DNA of 33,835 nucleotides. Source: an uncultured Paracoccaceae bacterium. GTDB lineage: Bacteria > Pseudomonadota > Alphaproteobacteria > Rhodobacterales > Rhodobacteraceae. The notes under the pieces were generated by a model, which worked only from the letters and a program-made list of their open reading frames with translations, had not been told where the DNA came from and did not search any database. A program made the position numbers and the translations under genes. Every line of letters begins with the position of its first letter. Positions within the stretch are counted from its first letter, which is position 1. The stretch spans positions 1-33,835 of the forward strand of contig CALLAF010000019.1 of assembly GCA_938002605.1 (NCBI GenBank). Reading direction: 5' to 3'. This document shows, in pieces, positions 7,528-16,320 of this stretch.

Positions 7528-8445
7528 TCAACGTGAGGCGTGAAATGATTGGCCCAGTGAACCTGGCGCACGTCCAGACCGCATAATAACCAGAACCGCG
7601 ATGGTTGCCAGATAGGGCGACATGGAAAGATATTCGACAGGGATCGCCATCCCTGCTGCTTGCAAGTTTAGCTGTAGAACAGTCACGCCGCCAAATAAAT
7701 AGGCGCCGAGCAAAAGTCGCATCGGTTTCCAGCTGGCAAAGACCACAATCGCCAGCGCGATCCAGCCTGCACCTGCGGTCATGCCTTCGGTCCATTGCGG
7801 TACGCGCACGAGGCTTAGATACGCCCCGCCAAGCCCCGCACAGGCCCCGCCAAACATAATCGCCAGCATCCGAACCCGCACAACGTGATAGCCAAGCGCG
7901 TGCGCCGCTTCGTGGTTTTCACCGACCGCGCGCAGGATCAGCCCCGCGCGGCTGAATTTCAAGAACGCCCAAACGGCCACGACAATCGCCAGCCCAACAT
8001 AGACCATCGGATCATGCTGAAACACGATCGGCCCGATCACAGGAATGTCGCCGAGCAATGGAATATGCCAATCTGGGAATTCGGGTGCTTTGATCCCGAT
8101 ATAGTTTTGGCCCATGAGTGCGGATAGCCCTAACCCGAATAGGGTCAGCGCGAGGCCCGTGGCCACTTGGTTCGCCAGCAAGAACTGCGTCAAGAACCCA
8201 AAGAGCAGTGACAAAACCGCGCCGCCGATGGCCGCCCCGATAAACCCAAGCAAAGGCGACCCGCTATTTACCGCCATGATAAATCCGCAGACAGCGCCGG
8301 TGATCATCATGCCTTCAACACCAAGGTTCAAAACCCCGGCACGTTCAACGACAAGTTCGCCAACAGCGGCCAAGATGATCGGGGTCGCCGCCACCATAAG
8401 CGAGGCGAGCAGAAGGATAGGATTGATTGCTGAGAGATCCATCAT
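7528..8445 (-). CDS. ABC transporter permease, BMP/NupQ-type
   Basis: 305 aa, hydrophobic throughout, about 8-9 membrane segments. Typical landmarks are GELVVERAGVLNLGVEGMM near the N-terminus and LKFSRAGLILRAVGENHEAA, the cytoplasmic coupling loop to the ATPase. The start at 8445 is set by the ATGA overlap with the small membrane-protein gene upstream; a longer in-frame extension to 8796 overlaps that gene and is not hydrophobic in the same way. It pairs with the permease at 8747-9826 to form the channel of the purine/nucleoside importer. Confidence 0.92.
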   Translation of the reverse strand: MMDLSAINPILLLASLMVAATPIILAAVGELVVERAGVLNLGVEGMMITGAVCGFIMAVNSGSPLLGFIGAAIGGAVLSLLFGFLTQFLLANQVATGLALTLFGLGLSALMGQNYIGIKAPEFPDWHIPLLGDIPVIGPIVFQHDPMVYVGLAIVVAVWAFLKFSRAGLILRAVGENHEAAHALGYHVVRVRMLAIMFGGACAGLGGAYLSLVRVPQWTEGMTAGAGWIALAIVVFASWKPMRLLLGAYLFGGVTVLQLNLQAAGMAIPVEYLSMSPYLATIAVLVIMRSGRAPGSLGQSFHASR

Positions 8446-8750
8446 TGCCACCCTTGATGAAAGTTCATCGCCGCTGCCGCGCCCCCCAACAGTCCGACCC
8501 ACTGCCCTGTAAGAGAGGATAGTCCGGCCAATCGGCCTTCTTTGCTGGGAAAGAACAGTAAAGCTGCATAGCCAAAGCAAGGCACACCCACCATAGCGGC
8601 GATGAACCAAAAAATTTGCATTCCCTCGGTTCCGCCGATGCCGATCGGCAAATATAGGATTAGGACGAAAAGTTTGCCCAAAGCCGTGAAAGAGCTGGCC
8701 ACAATCAGGGTAAAGGTTGCTAGCGTCCACAGAAAAAACCGTTTCATCAT
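8442..8750 (-). CDS. Small membrane protein inside the ABC transporter operon
   Basis: 102 aa and not recognised as a named family. Hydrophobic stretches are at about residues 5-40 (FLWTLATFTLIVASSF, then LFVLILYLPIGIGG), 46-66 (IFWFIAAMVGVPCFGYAALL) and 80-95, so three to four membrane helices. Both ends overlap the flanking permease genes by the ATGA arrangement (starts at 8750 inside the stop of one, ends at 8442 inside the start of the next). It is therefore very probably translated and coupled to them. It may be an accessory subunit of the transporter, or an unrelated protein carried by the operon. The precise overlaps argue against a chance ORF. Confidence 0.8.
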   Translation of the reverse strand: MMKRFFLWTLATFTLIVASSFTALGKLFVLILYLPIGIGGTEGMQIFWFIAAMVGVPCFGYAALLFFPSKEGRLAGLSSLTGQWVGLLGGAAAAMNFHQGWQ

Positions 8751-9826
8751 ACTGTTGTTTCCTGTCTAAACCGCAGACGGTAATTTGTGAGCACATCCAC
8801 CATCAGCAAGAAGAACAGCAGCATCCCTTGCATGAGTTGGATCGCGGCGCCCGGAAGCCCGAGGTTGGACTGCGCGATCTCACCGCCGATATAAGTCAGC
8901 GCCATGAGGCCAGCGGCCAGTAAGATACCGATAGGGTGCAGGCGGCCAAGGAAGGCCACGATAATCGCGGTGAACCCGTAGCCGACGTTGAAATCAATGC
9001 TGATTTGGCCAGCGGGGCCTGCGACCTCGAACAGTCCAGCGGCCCCGGCAAGCCCGCCTGAAATACCCATGCAGACCAGCACCAATAGTTTTGGGTTCAC
9101 GCCTGCAAACCGGGCTGCACGCGGGCTTTGCCCCGCGAGGCGCACGTTAAATCCAAACTGGTGGCGCGACAGGGTCACATAGGCAAAAATCACTGCGATC
9201 ATGGCTGCAACGACGCCCCAGTGCATTCCAGCATTTTCAGAAATCCAACTGCTGGCGCTGTCGTATTTGGCAAGGTTGCGTGACCCCGGAAACCCCATGC
9301 CGTCAGGGTTACGCAGCGCGCCCAGCGCCATAGACGCCAGCAATTGTTCGGCCACATAGACCAGCATAAGCGACACAAGAATTTCATTGGTGTCGAATTT
9401 GACCTTGAGGATACCAGGGATCAGCGCCCACAACGTGCCGCCCAGCACACCTGCGATGACCATCAACGGAAAGATAAGAAACGATTCTGTAGGATAGAAT
9501 GCGAGACCAACAGCCGCGCCGCAGATGGCGCCGACGATATACTGGCCCTCAGCACCAATGTTCCATATCCCGGCGCGAAACCCAAACGATAGCCCGATAG
9601 CAATCAGCGCAAGCGGCGCGCCTTTGATCAACAGTTGTGGACGGTAAAACCATGCGAATTCTGAAAACAATGGATCAAAAAAGATCGTGCGGATTGTCTC
9701 AATCGGGGCCTTGCCCAGTGCTGCAAACAATAGTCCGCCGCAGATCATCGTTAGAACCACCGCCAGCAGCGGCGCGGCCAATGTCCAGATTTTGGACGGT
9801 TGGGGGCGTTTTTCAAGCATCAACAT
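8747..9826 (-). CDS. ABC transporter permease, BMP/NupP-type
   Basis: 359 aa with about 9-10 membrane segments. Landmarks: LIKGAPLALIAIGLSFGFRA, GIWNIGAEGQYIVGAI, FDTNEILVSLMLVYVAEQLL, and the coupling loop region FNVRLAGQSPRAARFAGVNP. The start at 9826 is chosen for a GGAGG site 5-6 bases upstream; the longer in-frame reading (from 9880) lacks one and runs further into the ATPase gene. It overlaps the ATPase gene by 14 bases and the small membrane-protein gene by 4. It forms the heteromeric channel with the 7528-8445 permease. Confidence 0.92.
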   Translation of the reverse strand: MLMLEKRPQPSKIWTLAAPLLAVVLTMICGGLLFAALGKAPIETIRTIFFDPLFSEFAWFYRPQLLIKGAPLALIAIGLSFGFRAGIWNIGAEGQYIVGAICGAAVGLAFYPTESFLIFPLMVIAGVLGGTLWALIPGILKVKFDTNEILVSLMLVYVAEQLLASMALGALRNPDGMGFPGSRNLAKYDSASSWISENAGMHWGVVAAMIAVIFAYVTLSRHQFGFNVRLAGQSPRAARFAGVNPKLLVLVCMGISGGLAGAAGLFEVAGPAGQISIDFNVGYGFTAIIVAFLGRLHPIGILLAAGLMALTYIGGEIAQSNLGLPGAAIQLMQGMLLFFLLMVDVLTNYRLRFRQETTV

Positions 9827-11336
9827 GGGACACCTCCATATCATGCGCACCACCAAGCATGAGGCCGATTTCTTCGACACTCAGACCCTGCGCTGGGCGT
9901 GGGTCTGAAAGGCGGCCCTCGTTAAGCGCGGCAAAGCGGTCTGAAATCTCCATCAGCTCGTCCAAATCTTGCGAAATACAAATCACGGCGGCACCTTTGG
10001 CGGCCAGATCAAGCAGCGCCTGCCGGATCGCGGCGGCGGCAGAGGCATCAACGCCCCATGTCGGCTGGTTCACGACCAGCACGTCAGGGTCTTGCATGAT
10101 CTCGCGCCCAATCACGAATTTTTGCAGGTTTCCGCCGGATAACGACCGCGCGGCGTTGTTTGATCCGGGCGTGCGCACGTCAAATGCGGTGATCACGTCG
10201 TCGGCAAATGTGCGCGCTTTGCGCCAGTTAAGAAATCCCTTATTGGCAAATTCTTTGCGGGTGGTTGCCGTCAGCACCGCATTCTCGACCAGCGACATAT
10301 CGGGGGCGGCAGCATGGCCCATCCGTTCTTCGGGGGCGGCAAGCAACCCTATTTTGCGGCGCTGGTTGGGGCCAAGGTGGCTGATGCTTTCGCCACCAAA
10401 ATTGACCATTCCGGCTTCGGTGCGCATTTCGCCCGAAAGGGCCGCGACCAATTCATCTTGGCCATTGCCTGCAACACCACCAATGCCCAAAACCTCGCCC
10501 TTTTGGACGTCGATTGTAATGTCACGCAGCGCGGTGCCAAATTGGTGCGGGGCTTTAGCAGAAAGACCCTTCAAAGCAAGAATAGTGTCACCCGCCGGAC
10601 GCGCGGCGCGTTCTGGCACATGTAGCGCGGTGCCGACCATCAGCTCTGCCATATCGCGGGCACTGGTCGTGCGCGGATCGCAGGTGCCGACAACTTCGCC
10701 CAATCGCAACACGGTTGCATTTTCACAAAGCGCGCGAATTTCCTCGAGCTTATGCGAGATATAAAGGATCGCCGTGCCTTCGGCGCTCAGCTTGAGCAGA
10801 GTTTTAAACAGGATGTCGACCTCTTGCGGGGTCAGAACCGATGTGGGTTCGTCCATGATCAGCAGTTTGGGGTCTTGCAGCAGGCAGCGGATAATCTCGA
10901 CCCGCTGGCGTTCGCCCGCAGAAAGTTCACCCACGATCCGCGTCGGATCAAGAGGTAGCCCATATTGATCCGATACCGCGCGCACCTGTGCCGCGATTTC
11001 GCGTTGGGGCGGCGGGTTTTCCATGCCAAGCGCAATGTTTTCAGCGACATTCATCGCATCAAACAGCGAAAAATGTTGGAACACCATGGCGACCCCAGAT
11101 GCACGGGCGGCGCGTGGTTCGGCCGGGGTAAAGGGCGCCCCGTTAAGCAACATTGTCCCGCTATCGGGTTTGACCAGCCCGTAGATGGTTTTGACCAATG
11201 TCGATTTGCCCGCGCCGTTTTCGCCCAAAAGCGCGTGGACTTCGCCGGGCAGAATGTTGAACGAGACGTCTTTGTTTGCGACAACGCCGGGATAGGCTTT
11301 GGTCAGCCCGGACAGGGCAAGCAGGGGCTGGGTCAT
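9813..11336 (-). CDS. ABC transporter ATPase with two nucleotide-binding domains, BMP/sugar type
   Basis: 507 aa. Domain 1 is complete: Walker A GENGAGKST (38-46), Q-loop VFQHFSLF (86-93), signature LSAGERQRVE (138-147), Walker B LLIMDEPTSVLT (158-169). Domain 2 has a degenerate Walker A (GVAGNGQDEL), signature SLSGGNLQKF and VVNQPTWGVD, where the Walker B Glu is Gln. This asymmetry is usual for BMP-type and ribose-type ATPases, so it is not a defect. It energises import by the two downstream permeases. Its start overlaps the xdhC stop (ATGA at 11333-11336), linking transport directly to purine oxidation. Confidence 0.94.
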   Translation of the reverse strand: MTQPLLALSGLTKAYPGVVANKDVSFNILPGEVHALLGENGAGKSTLVKTIYGLVKPDSGTMLLNGAPFTPAEPRAARASGVAMVFQHFSLFDAMNVAENIALGMENPPPQREIAAQVRAVSDQYGLPLDPTRIVGELSAGERQRVEIIRCLLQDPKLLIMDEPTSVLTPQEVDILFKTLLKLSAEGTAILYISHKLEEIRALCENATVLRLGEVVGTCDPRTTSARDMAELMVGTALHVPERAARPAGDTILALKGLSAKAPHQFGTALRDITIDVQKGEVLGIGGVAGNGQDELVAALSGEMRTEAGMVNFGGESISHLGPNQRRKIGLLAAPEERMGHAAAPDMSLVENAVLTATTRKEFANKGFLNWRKARTFADDVITAFDVRTPGSNNAARSLSGGNLQKFVIGREIMQDPDVLVVNQPTWGVDASAAAAIRQALLDLAAKGAAVICISQDLDELMEISDRFAALNEGRLSDPRPAQGLSVEEIGLMLGGAHDMEVSHVDA

Positions 11337-12073
11337 GCAATTCGGTCCTTGGTCCGGTGTTTCTGGTCGCTGATCATCGCGGTTGCGACGCCAAGCGCAA
11401 GGGCGGCGGGGTGTTTGCCCAGTGACGGATCACCAATTGGACACGCGATGCGTGCGATCTGCGCGGGCGTGTGTCCCAATGCCGCGAGCCGTGATTGAAA
11501 GCGCGCCCATTTGGTCGCTGATCCGATGAGCCCTACACTATGAAAGTCACGTGATAGAATCGTATGGCACAGCGCGAGGTCCATATCGTGGCTATAGGTG
11601 AGGATCAGATGCTCTGCATTGGTAGGCGCATGTTTGACCGCGTCGGCAGGGTCGGTTGCGACCAATGTGGTGACATCGGTTTGCGGAAATCGGCTGGCGA
11701 ACGTGTCTACCCATGTGATGGTGAAATCAGGCAGTGGTGCCATGACATTGACGATAGCCCGGCCAACATGGCCCGCACCGTATATCCATAAGGGACGGGT
11801 TTGTGGCGCGGTCATAGCTTTAGCCTGCTCCCACAATAGCGACACCGACCCACCGCAACATTGCCCAAGGCTTGGCCCAAGCGGGATCGTTTGTTGCTGT
11901 CGCACGGTTCCGTTTTCGAGCATCTCGCGCGCCTGTGTGATTGCATCAAATTCAAGCCGTCCGCCGCCAATCGTCCCTGCGGTGTGGTTCGCCCAGACCA
12001 TCATTTGCGTGCCCGCATCGCGCGGGGCTGATCCGGCGGTCTTTGTGATTGTGATGCGGATGCTGTCTGTCAT
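11333..12073 (-). CDS. xdhC: XdhC, molybdenum cofactor insertion/maturation protein
   Basis: 246 aa. It begins with the XdhC/CoxI domain (TKTAGSAPRDAGTQMMVW, TIGGGRLEFDAI) and carries QCCGG at 71-75. In Rhodobacter capsulatus XdhC this segment is near residues important for Moco handling. A Rossmann-like NAD-binding C-terminal domain follows (WIYGAGHVGRAIV, about 95-107; HDMDLALC; VGLIGSATKWARF). In the family it binds sulfurated Moco and inserts it into XdhB. It overlaps xdhB upstream and the ABC ATPase downstream by ATGA in each case, so it is the joint between the enzyme and transporter halves of the operon. Confidence 0.95.
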   Translation of the reverse strand: MTDSIRITITKTAGSAPRDAGTQMMVWANHTAGTIGGGRLEFDAITQAREMLENGTVRQQQTIPLGPSLGQCCGGSVSLLWEQAKAMTAPQTRPLWIYGAGHVGRAIVNVMAPLPDFTITWVDTFASRFPQTDVTTLVATDPADAVKHAPTNAEHLILTYSHDMDLALCHTILSRDFHSVGLIGSATKWARFQSRLAALGHTPAQIARIACPIGDPSLGKHPAALALGVATAMISDQKHRTKDRIA

Positions 12074-14370
12074 GCGCGGGTGCGTCCGACGGCGCGCAGG
12101 ATTTCTTCGGCGGTGGCCGGGGCTTGCAGGTCACCGAAGTTTGGCCCGCAGGCGCGGACTGCATCTGCCAGCGCAAGGAATGCAGAGATACCCAGCATGA
12201 ACGGGGGCTCACCCACAGCTTTGGACCGATAGATGGTTTGCGCGGGGTTCGGTGCGTCCCAGAGCGCCACGTCGAAAATGTCAGGTCGGTCTGAACAGGC
12301 CGGGATTTTATAGGTAGATGGCGCATGGGTGCGCAGCCGCCCTTGGTCGTCCCAGACTAGTTCCTCGGTGGTTAGCCAGCCGGCCCCTTGAACATAGCCG
12401 CCTTCGACCTGACCAATATCTAGGGCGGGGTTCAACGAGGCCCCCGCGTCGTGCAAAATATCCGTGCGCAGAATGCGGTTTTCACCCGTCAGCGTGTCGA
12501 TGACGACCTCGGTGATTGCGGCACCTTGGGCGAAGTAAAAGAACGGGTTGCCCGTACCCTTGACACGGTCCCATTTCAGGCCGGGTGTTTTGTAAAACCC
12601 TGTCGCCGAAAGGCTCACCCGGTTGAAATAGGCCAGCCCAGCGGCCTGCGCAAAGCTCAGTGTTTGCCCCGCAACGGTGACTTGCCCATTTGCAAATTGC
12701 ACCTGATCGGGCGTCGTGTTGTTGAGGTCGGCCAAACAAGCCGCGATCCGGTCGCGGATTGTGTCACAAGCATTGGCGACAGCCATCCCGTTCAGGTCTG
12801 ACCCAGACGATGCTGCCGTTGCGGATGTATTGGGTACTTTGGCCGTGTCGGTGGCGGTGATTTTCACGGCGCTGACGTCGATCCCGAACCGGCTGGCGGC
12901 GACTTGCGCCACCTTCTGAAACAGCCCTTGGCCCATCTCTGTACCGCCGTGGTTCAAATGAACAGAGCCATCTTGGTAGACATGCACCAATGCGCCCGCT
13001 TGGTTGAGGTGCGACAGCGTAAAGGAAATCCCGAATTTCACCGGGCTGATCGCGATCCCTTTTTTTAGGATGGGATTGGCGGAGTTCCACGCAGCGATTG
13101 CCTTGCGGCGATTGGCATAGTCAGAGGTATCCAGCAAATGGTCCGTCATGTCATGCAAAATGAAATCAGTGACGGGCATGAGGTAAGGGGTCGTTTGTAC
13201 GTAGGGTGGATCTTGATCCACCTCTGCGCACATGGGCGCGTAATAGTTGCGTTGCCGGACCACCACCGGATCAACCCCCAGATCATCGGCAATATGATCC
13301 ATCACGCGTTCAATGCCGAACACGCCTTGCGGCCCGCCAAACCCGCGGTAGGCCGTGGCGGATTGGGTATTGGTTTTGAGCCGGTGCGACGTGATCCGCG
13401 CGGTGGGCAGGTGGTAGGCGTTATCCGCATGCAGCATGGCGCGATCGGCCACGGGCAGCGAAAGGTCGAGCGCCCATCCGCAGCGCGTCATCTGCGTGAA
13501 ATCAACGCCCGTCAGCTTGCCGTTGTCGTCGTATCCGGCCACATAGTCGATCCGGAAATCATGCCGTTTCCCGGTGATCATCATATCATCGTCGCGGTCA
13601 TAACGCATTTTGCAAGGGCGGCCTAAGACACGCGCGGCGACTGCACAGGATACGGCCAACGCATTGCCTTGGCTTTCTTTCCCGCCAAAGCCACCGCCCA
13701 TGCGGCGTACTTCGACCCGGACAGCATGCATCGGCAGGCCAATCGCGTTTGCGACCTTATGCTGGATTTCGGTCGGATGCTGGGTTGACGAATGCACGAG
13801 CATATCGCCACCCTCTTGCGGCACTGCAACGGCGGCTTGCCCTTCGAGGTAGAAATGTTCCTGCCCGCCCATATTCAACGTGCCGGATACTTGGCGGGGC
13901 GCATCCGCTAGTGCCGCATCCACATCGCCTTTGGCCCAAACAACGGGGCCATCTTCAAATCGGCTATCAGCGGCAAGTGCCTGTGCGATTGTCAGGATTG
14001 GGGTGTCTTCGGCGTAATCGACTTGGCCCAAGCGCGCAGCCTTGCGCGCGTTCAGGTGGCTGTCAGCCACAACCAAAAACAGCGGTTGCCCCAAATAATG
14101 CACCGTGCCTGTGGCTAGCAACGGTTCATCATGGATTGACGGCGAAACATCGTTTTCAAACGGCAGATCATCTGCCGTCAGCACCGCCACAACGCCGGGG
14201 GCTGCACGCACCGCTTCTAGCGTCATCGTATAGCTGCCGCACGCGATCTCTGACGTGCCAAAGGCCAGATGTAACGCGCCTGCGGGCGTAGGAATATCGT
14301 CGATATAGCGGGCGGTTCCTGTGACATGCAGTTGGGCTGCGTCATGTGGAAGCGGTTTTGCAACGCTCAT
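12070..14370 (-). CDS. xdhB: Xanthine dehydrogenase molybdopterin-binding subunit
   Basis: 766 aa, the usual length for XdhB. It oxidises hypoxanthine/xanthine to urate at the Mo centre. Visible active-site features: GGQEHFYLEGQ (168-178), VRRMGGGFGGKE (221-232), AYRGFGGPQG with the substrate Arg at 342, and KAVGEPP with the base-catalyst Glu at 721. These match a xanthine dehydrogenase rather than a CO or aldehyde dehydrogenase. ATGA overlaps link it to xdhA and xdhC. It forms an (AB)2 heterotetramer with XdhA in the cytoplasm. Confidence 0.96.
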   Translation of the reverse strand: MSVAKPLPHDAAQLHVTGTARYIDDIPTPAGALHLAFGTSEIACGSYTMTLEAVRAAPGVVAVLTADDLPFENDVSPSIHDEPLLATGTVHYLGQPLFLVVADSHLNARKAARLGQVDYAEDTPILTIAQALAADSRFEDGPVVWAKGDVDAALADAPRQVSGTLNMGGQEHFYLEGQAAVAVPQEGGDMLVHSSTQHPTEIQHKVANAIGLPMHAVRVEVRRMGGGFGGKESQGNALAVSCAVAARVLGRPCKMRYDRDDDMMITGKRHDFRIDYVAGYDDNGKLTGVDFTQMTRCGWALDLSLPVADRAMLHADNAYHLPTARITSHRLKTNTQSATAYRGFGGPQGVFGIERVMDHIADDLGVDPVVVRQRNYYAPMCAEVDQDPPYVQTTPYLMPVTDFILHDMTDHLLDTSDYANRRKAIAAWNSANPILKKGIAISPVKFGISFTLSHLNQAGALVHVYQDGSVHLNHGGTEMGQGLFQKVAQVAASRFGIDVSAVKITATDTAKVPNTSATAASSGSDLNGMAVANACDTIRDRIAACLADLNNTTPDQVQFANGQVTVAGQTLSFAQAAGLAYFNRVSLSATGFYKTPGLKWDRVKGTGNPFFYFAQGAAITEVVIDTLTGENRILRTDILHDAGASLNPALDIGQVEGGYVQGAGWLTTEELVWDDQGRLRTHAPSTYKIPACSDRPDIFDVALWDAPNPAQTIYRSKAVGEPPFMLGISAFLALADAVRACGPNFGDLQAPATAEEILRAVGRTRA

Positions 14371-15719
14371 GGCGACACCTCCAACACATTGGTGACCTGT
14401 CCATTGCTGTCCGCGAAATATCGGCGCAACAGGTTTTGCGCGATCTCAAGGCGATACGCGGCTGATGCCCGCATGTCAGACATTGGCGTATAATCAGCGG
14501 CGAATGCAGTTGCTGCCGTGTCGATCGTGGCCTGTGTCCAGGGCTGCCCGATAAGCGCGGCTTCAACATTGGCCGCGCGGTGCGGTGTGCCTGCCATGCC
14601 GCCAAAGGCGATACGCGCCCCTGTCACAAGGCCATCGGTGACTGTGATATTGAAACAGCCACAAACAGCCGAGATATCTTGGTCAAAGCGTTTTGAGATT
14701 TTGTAGCAGCGCAGATCCGGTGCGGATTTGGGGATCGTAACCCCTGTCACCAATTCGCCGGGCGCGCGGTCTTGTTTGCCGTATGCGATAAAAAAGTCTT
14801 CGATGGCCATGTCGCGGGTTGTATCCCCATGACGCAGGTGCAGTGTTGCTCCCATCGCGATCAGCGCGGGCGGGTTATCCCCGATGGGGGAACCGTTTGC
14901 GATATTGCCGCCAATCGTCGCGGCATTGCGCACCTGTTCGGACCCATAGCGGCGGATCATGTCGGCCCAATGCGGGTGGTGCTCACGCGCAAGTGCCAGA
15001 ACCTCGGTCATTGTCACGGCCGCGCCTATACGGATGCTATCATCAATATCGACCGCTCGCAGTTCCGCGCAGCGGTTCAAGAAAGCCACATTTGGCAGAT
15101 CACGCAGTTGCTTGGTCACCCAAAGCCCCACATCTGTGGCCCCCGCGATCAGGGTCGCGTCAGGGTTGGCTGCGTACCAAGTGGCCAGTTCATTCAGGCT
15201 TTGTGGCGCATAGGGGGCTGGGGGCACAGCGGGTAAGTCGTCGTCGAGCCATGTTGGTATGGGCTGGGTTTCGGCCTCTTGGGCTGCGCGAATGATCGGC
15301 GCGTAACCGGTGCAGCGGCACAGGTTGCCCGCCAACACATCGTCATGATCGGTGCGGCCTTGGGCGTGTCCTGCGGCCATAGAGGCGATAAACCCCGGGG
15401 TGCAAAAGCCGCATTGCGATCCGTGATGTTTGATTATCGCGTCTTGGACCGGGTGCAACTGGCCATCAGGGCCACTGATACCTTCGACGGTGCGCACGGA
15501 TTTCCCATGCAGTTGGGGCATGAACAGAATGCAGGCGTTCAAGGCTTTGTCGCCGCCCGCGTCGCGCACCAGAACCGAACAGGCGCCGCAGTCGCCTTCG
15601 TTGCAGCCTTCTTTGGTGCCGTTTAATCCGCGTTCTATACGCAACCAGTCAAGCAGGGTCTGCGTCGGTGCCGCATCAACCTGCACGGTTTCCCCGTTCA
15701 GAAGAAACGTGACATCCAT
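14367..15719 (-). CDS. xdhA: Xanthine dehydrogenase small subunit (2x[2Fe-2S] and FAD)
   Basis: 450 aa. The plant-type ferredoxin cluster is ligated by C39, C44, C47 and C63 (EGCNEGDCGAC then NACILF). The second cluster is ligated by C103, C106, C134 and C136 (QCGFCTPGF, GNLCRCTGY). The FAD domain shows LIAGATDVGLWVTKQLRDLP and ATIGGNIANGSPIGDNPPAL. The start at 15719 (MDVTFLLNGE) is preferred to an in-frame start 14 codons upstream because the family begins close to this point. The ribosome site is weak (AGG). It is first in the 9.3-kb operon ending at 6431. The electron acceptor in this family is NAD+. Confidence 0.95.
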   Translation of the reverse strand: MDVTFLLNGETVQVDAAPTQTLLDWLRIERGLNGTKEGCNEGDCGACSVLVRDAGGDKALNACILFMPQLHGKSVRTVEGISGPDGQLHPVQDAIIKHHGSQCGFCTPGFIASMAAGHAQGRTDHDDVLAGNLCRCTGYAPIIRAAQEAETQPIPTWLDDDLPAVPPAPYAPQSLNELATWYAANPDATLIAGATDVGLWVTKQLRDLPNVAFLNRCAELRAVDIDDSIRIGAAVTMTEVLALAREHHPHWADMIRRYGSEQVRNAATIGGNIANGSPIGDNPPALIAMGATLHLRHGDTTRDMAIEDFFIAYGKQDRAPGELVTGVTIPKSAPDLRCYKISKRFDQDISAVCGCFNITVTDGLVTGARIAFGGMAGTPHRAANVEAALIGQPWTQATIDTAATAFAADYTPMSDMRASAAYRLEIAQNLLRRYFADSNGQVTNVLEVSP

Positions 15720-15855
15720 AGTGTAAACCTGCCGCCTTACCAAATATGCAATGCACCCCAATGCGTCGATGCGGCGTAGACGCGTTAGGAACCCAACCCA
15801 TCAAAGCGATGCAATGGCGTCTTGGCAAGGATAAACATGCCGTACGTTGCGAAAT

Positions 15856-15867
15856 ATTTAACTAAAT
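15856..15867. promoter_or_regulatory. AT-rich inverted repeat upstream of xdhA
   Basis: ATTTA-AC-TAAAT, next to AAATATTT (15852-15859), in the 184-base gap between arsR and xdhA and about 135 bases upstream of the xdhA start. It may be an operator for the adjacent ArsR-type protein or a promoter element. This is inference only. Confidence 0.3.
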
Positions 15868-15903
15868 GATCAATTTTTGGGCGATTTTATCGTCTGATCT
15901 GCG

Positions 15904-16203
15904 CTAACGTGGCGCAGTTTCAGGCCGGCATTCCCAAAGGTGGCGTTGCCATGCAAGCCAACCTTGGGCCTCGATCAGGGGCTCATAGGCAAGGTGACAG
16001 CTACGCACGCGCCCCTTCTTGATCGACCGCACAATCCCTGCTTTTTCAAGAACGCCCAGATGGCGCATGAATGTTGGCAAAGCCATATCGTGTGGGGCGT
16101 GGAGTTCACTGACACTCGCTGGGCCATTTGCCAGCCGTTCAATCACGGCCCGACGGGTCGGGTCAGACATGGCCGCGAAGAATGAATTAAGTTGCTCTGT
16201 CAT
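15904..16203 (-). CDS. ArsR-family winged-helix transcriptional regulator
   Basis: 99 aa, the usual ArsR/SmtB length. It contains FFAAMSDPTRRAVIERLANG (helix 1-2 signature, about 8-27), SVSELHAPHDMALPTFMRHLGVLEKAGIV (recognition helix region) and the wing SIKKGRVRSCHL. The metal-binding ELCVCDL motif of arsenic sensors is absent, so it probably senses something else or acts through protein contacts. The 'DMALPTFMRHL' type is often found beside SRPBCC (AHSA1) genes, but none is in this window. It is transcribed toward xdhA with a 184-base gap, so it could regulate the xdh operon or just be a neighbour. Confidence 0.9.
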   Translation of the reverse strand: MTEQLNSFFAAMSDPTRRAVIERLANGPASVSELHAPHDMALPTFMRHLGVLEKAGIVRSIKKGRVRSCHLAYEPLIEAQGWLAWQRHLWECRPETAPR

Positions 16204-16320
16204 CGGAATGTCATATTCGCGGTTTGGAGAACTGGCGTCAATGCGGGAGGTGGACCGTTGGCGGGAATTGTCGAACGTCCGCTCAGAGCCCAGACCTACA
16301 TCAAGATGTGGTCAACGCTT

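Noticed and set aside
7504..7795. N-terminal extension of the BMP protein reading
   Set aside because: It overlaps the permease gene in another frame and would bury the signal peptide; the ribosome site and signal peptide support the start at 7504.
8445..8796. N-terminal extension of the 7528-8445 permease
   Set aside because: It overlaps the small membrane-protein gene, and the ATGA overlap fixes the start at 8445.
9637..10764. 375-aa plus-strand ORF, rich in Ser, Arg and Pro
   Set aside because: Antisense to the ABC ATPase gene, with the composition typical of a complementary frame.
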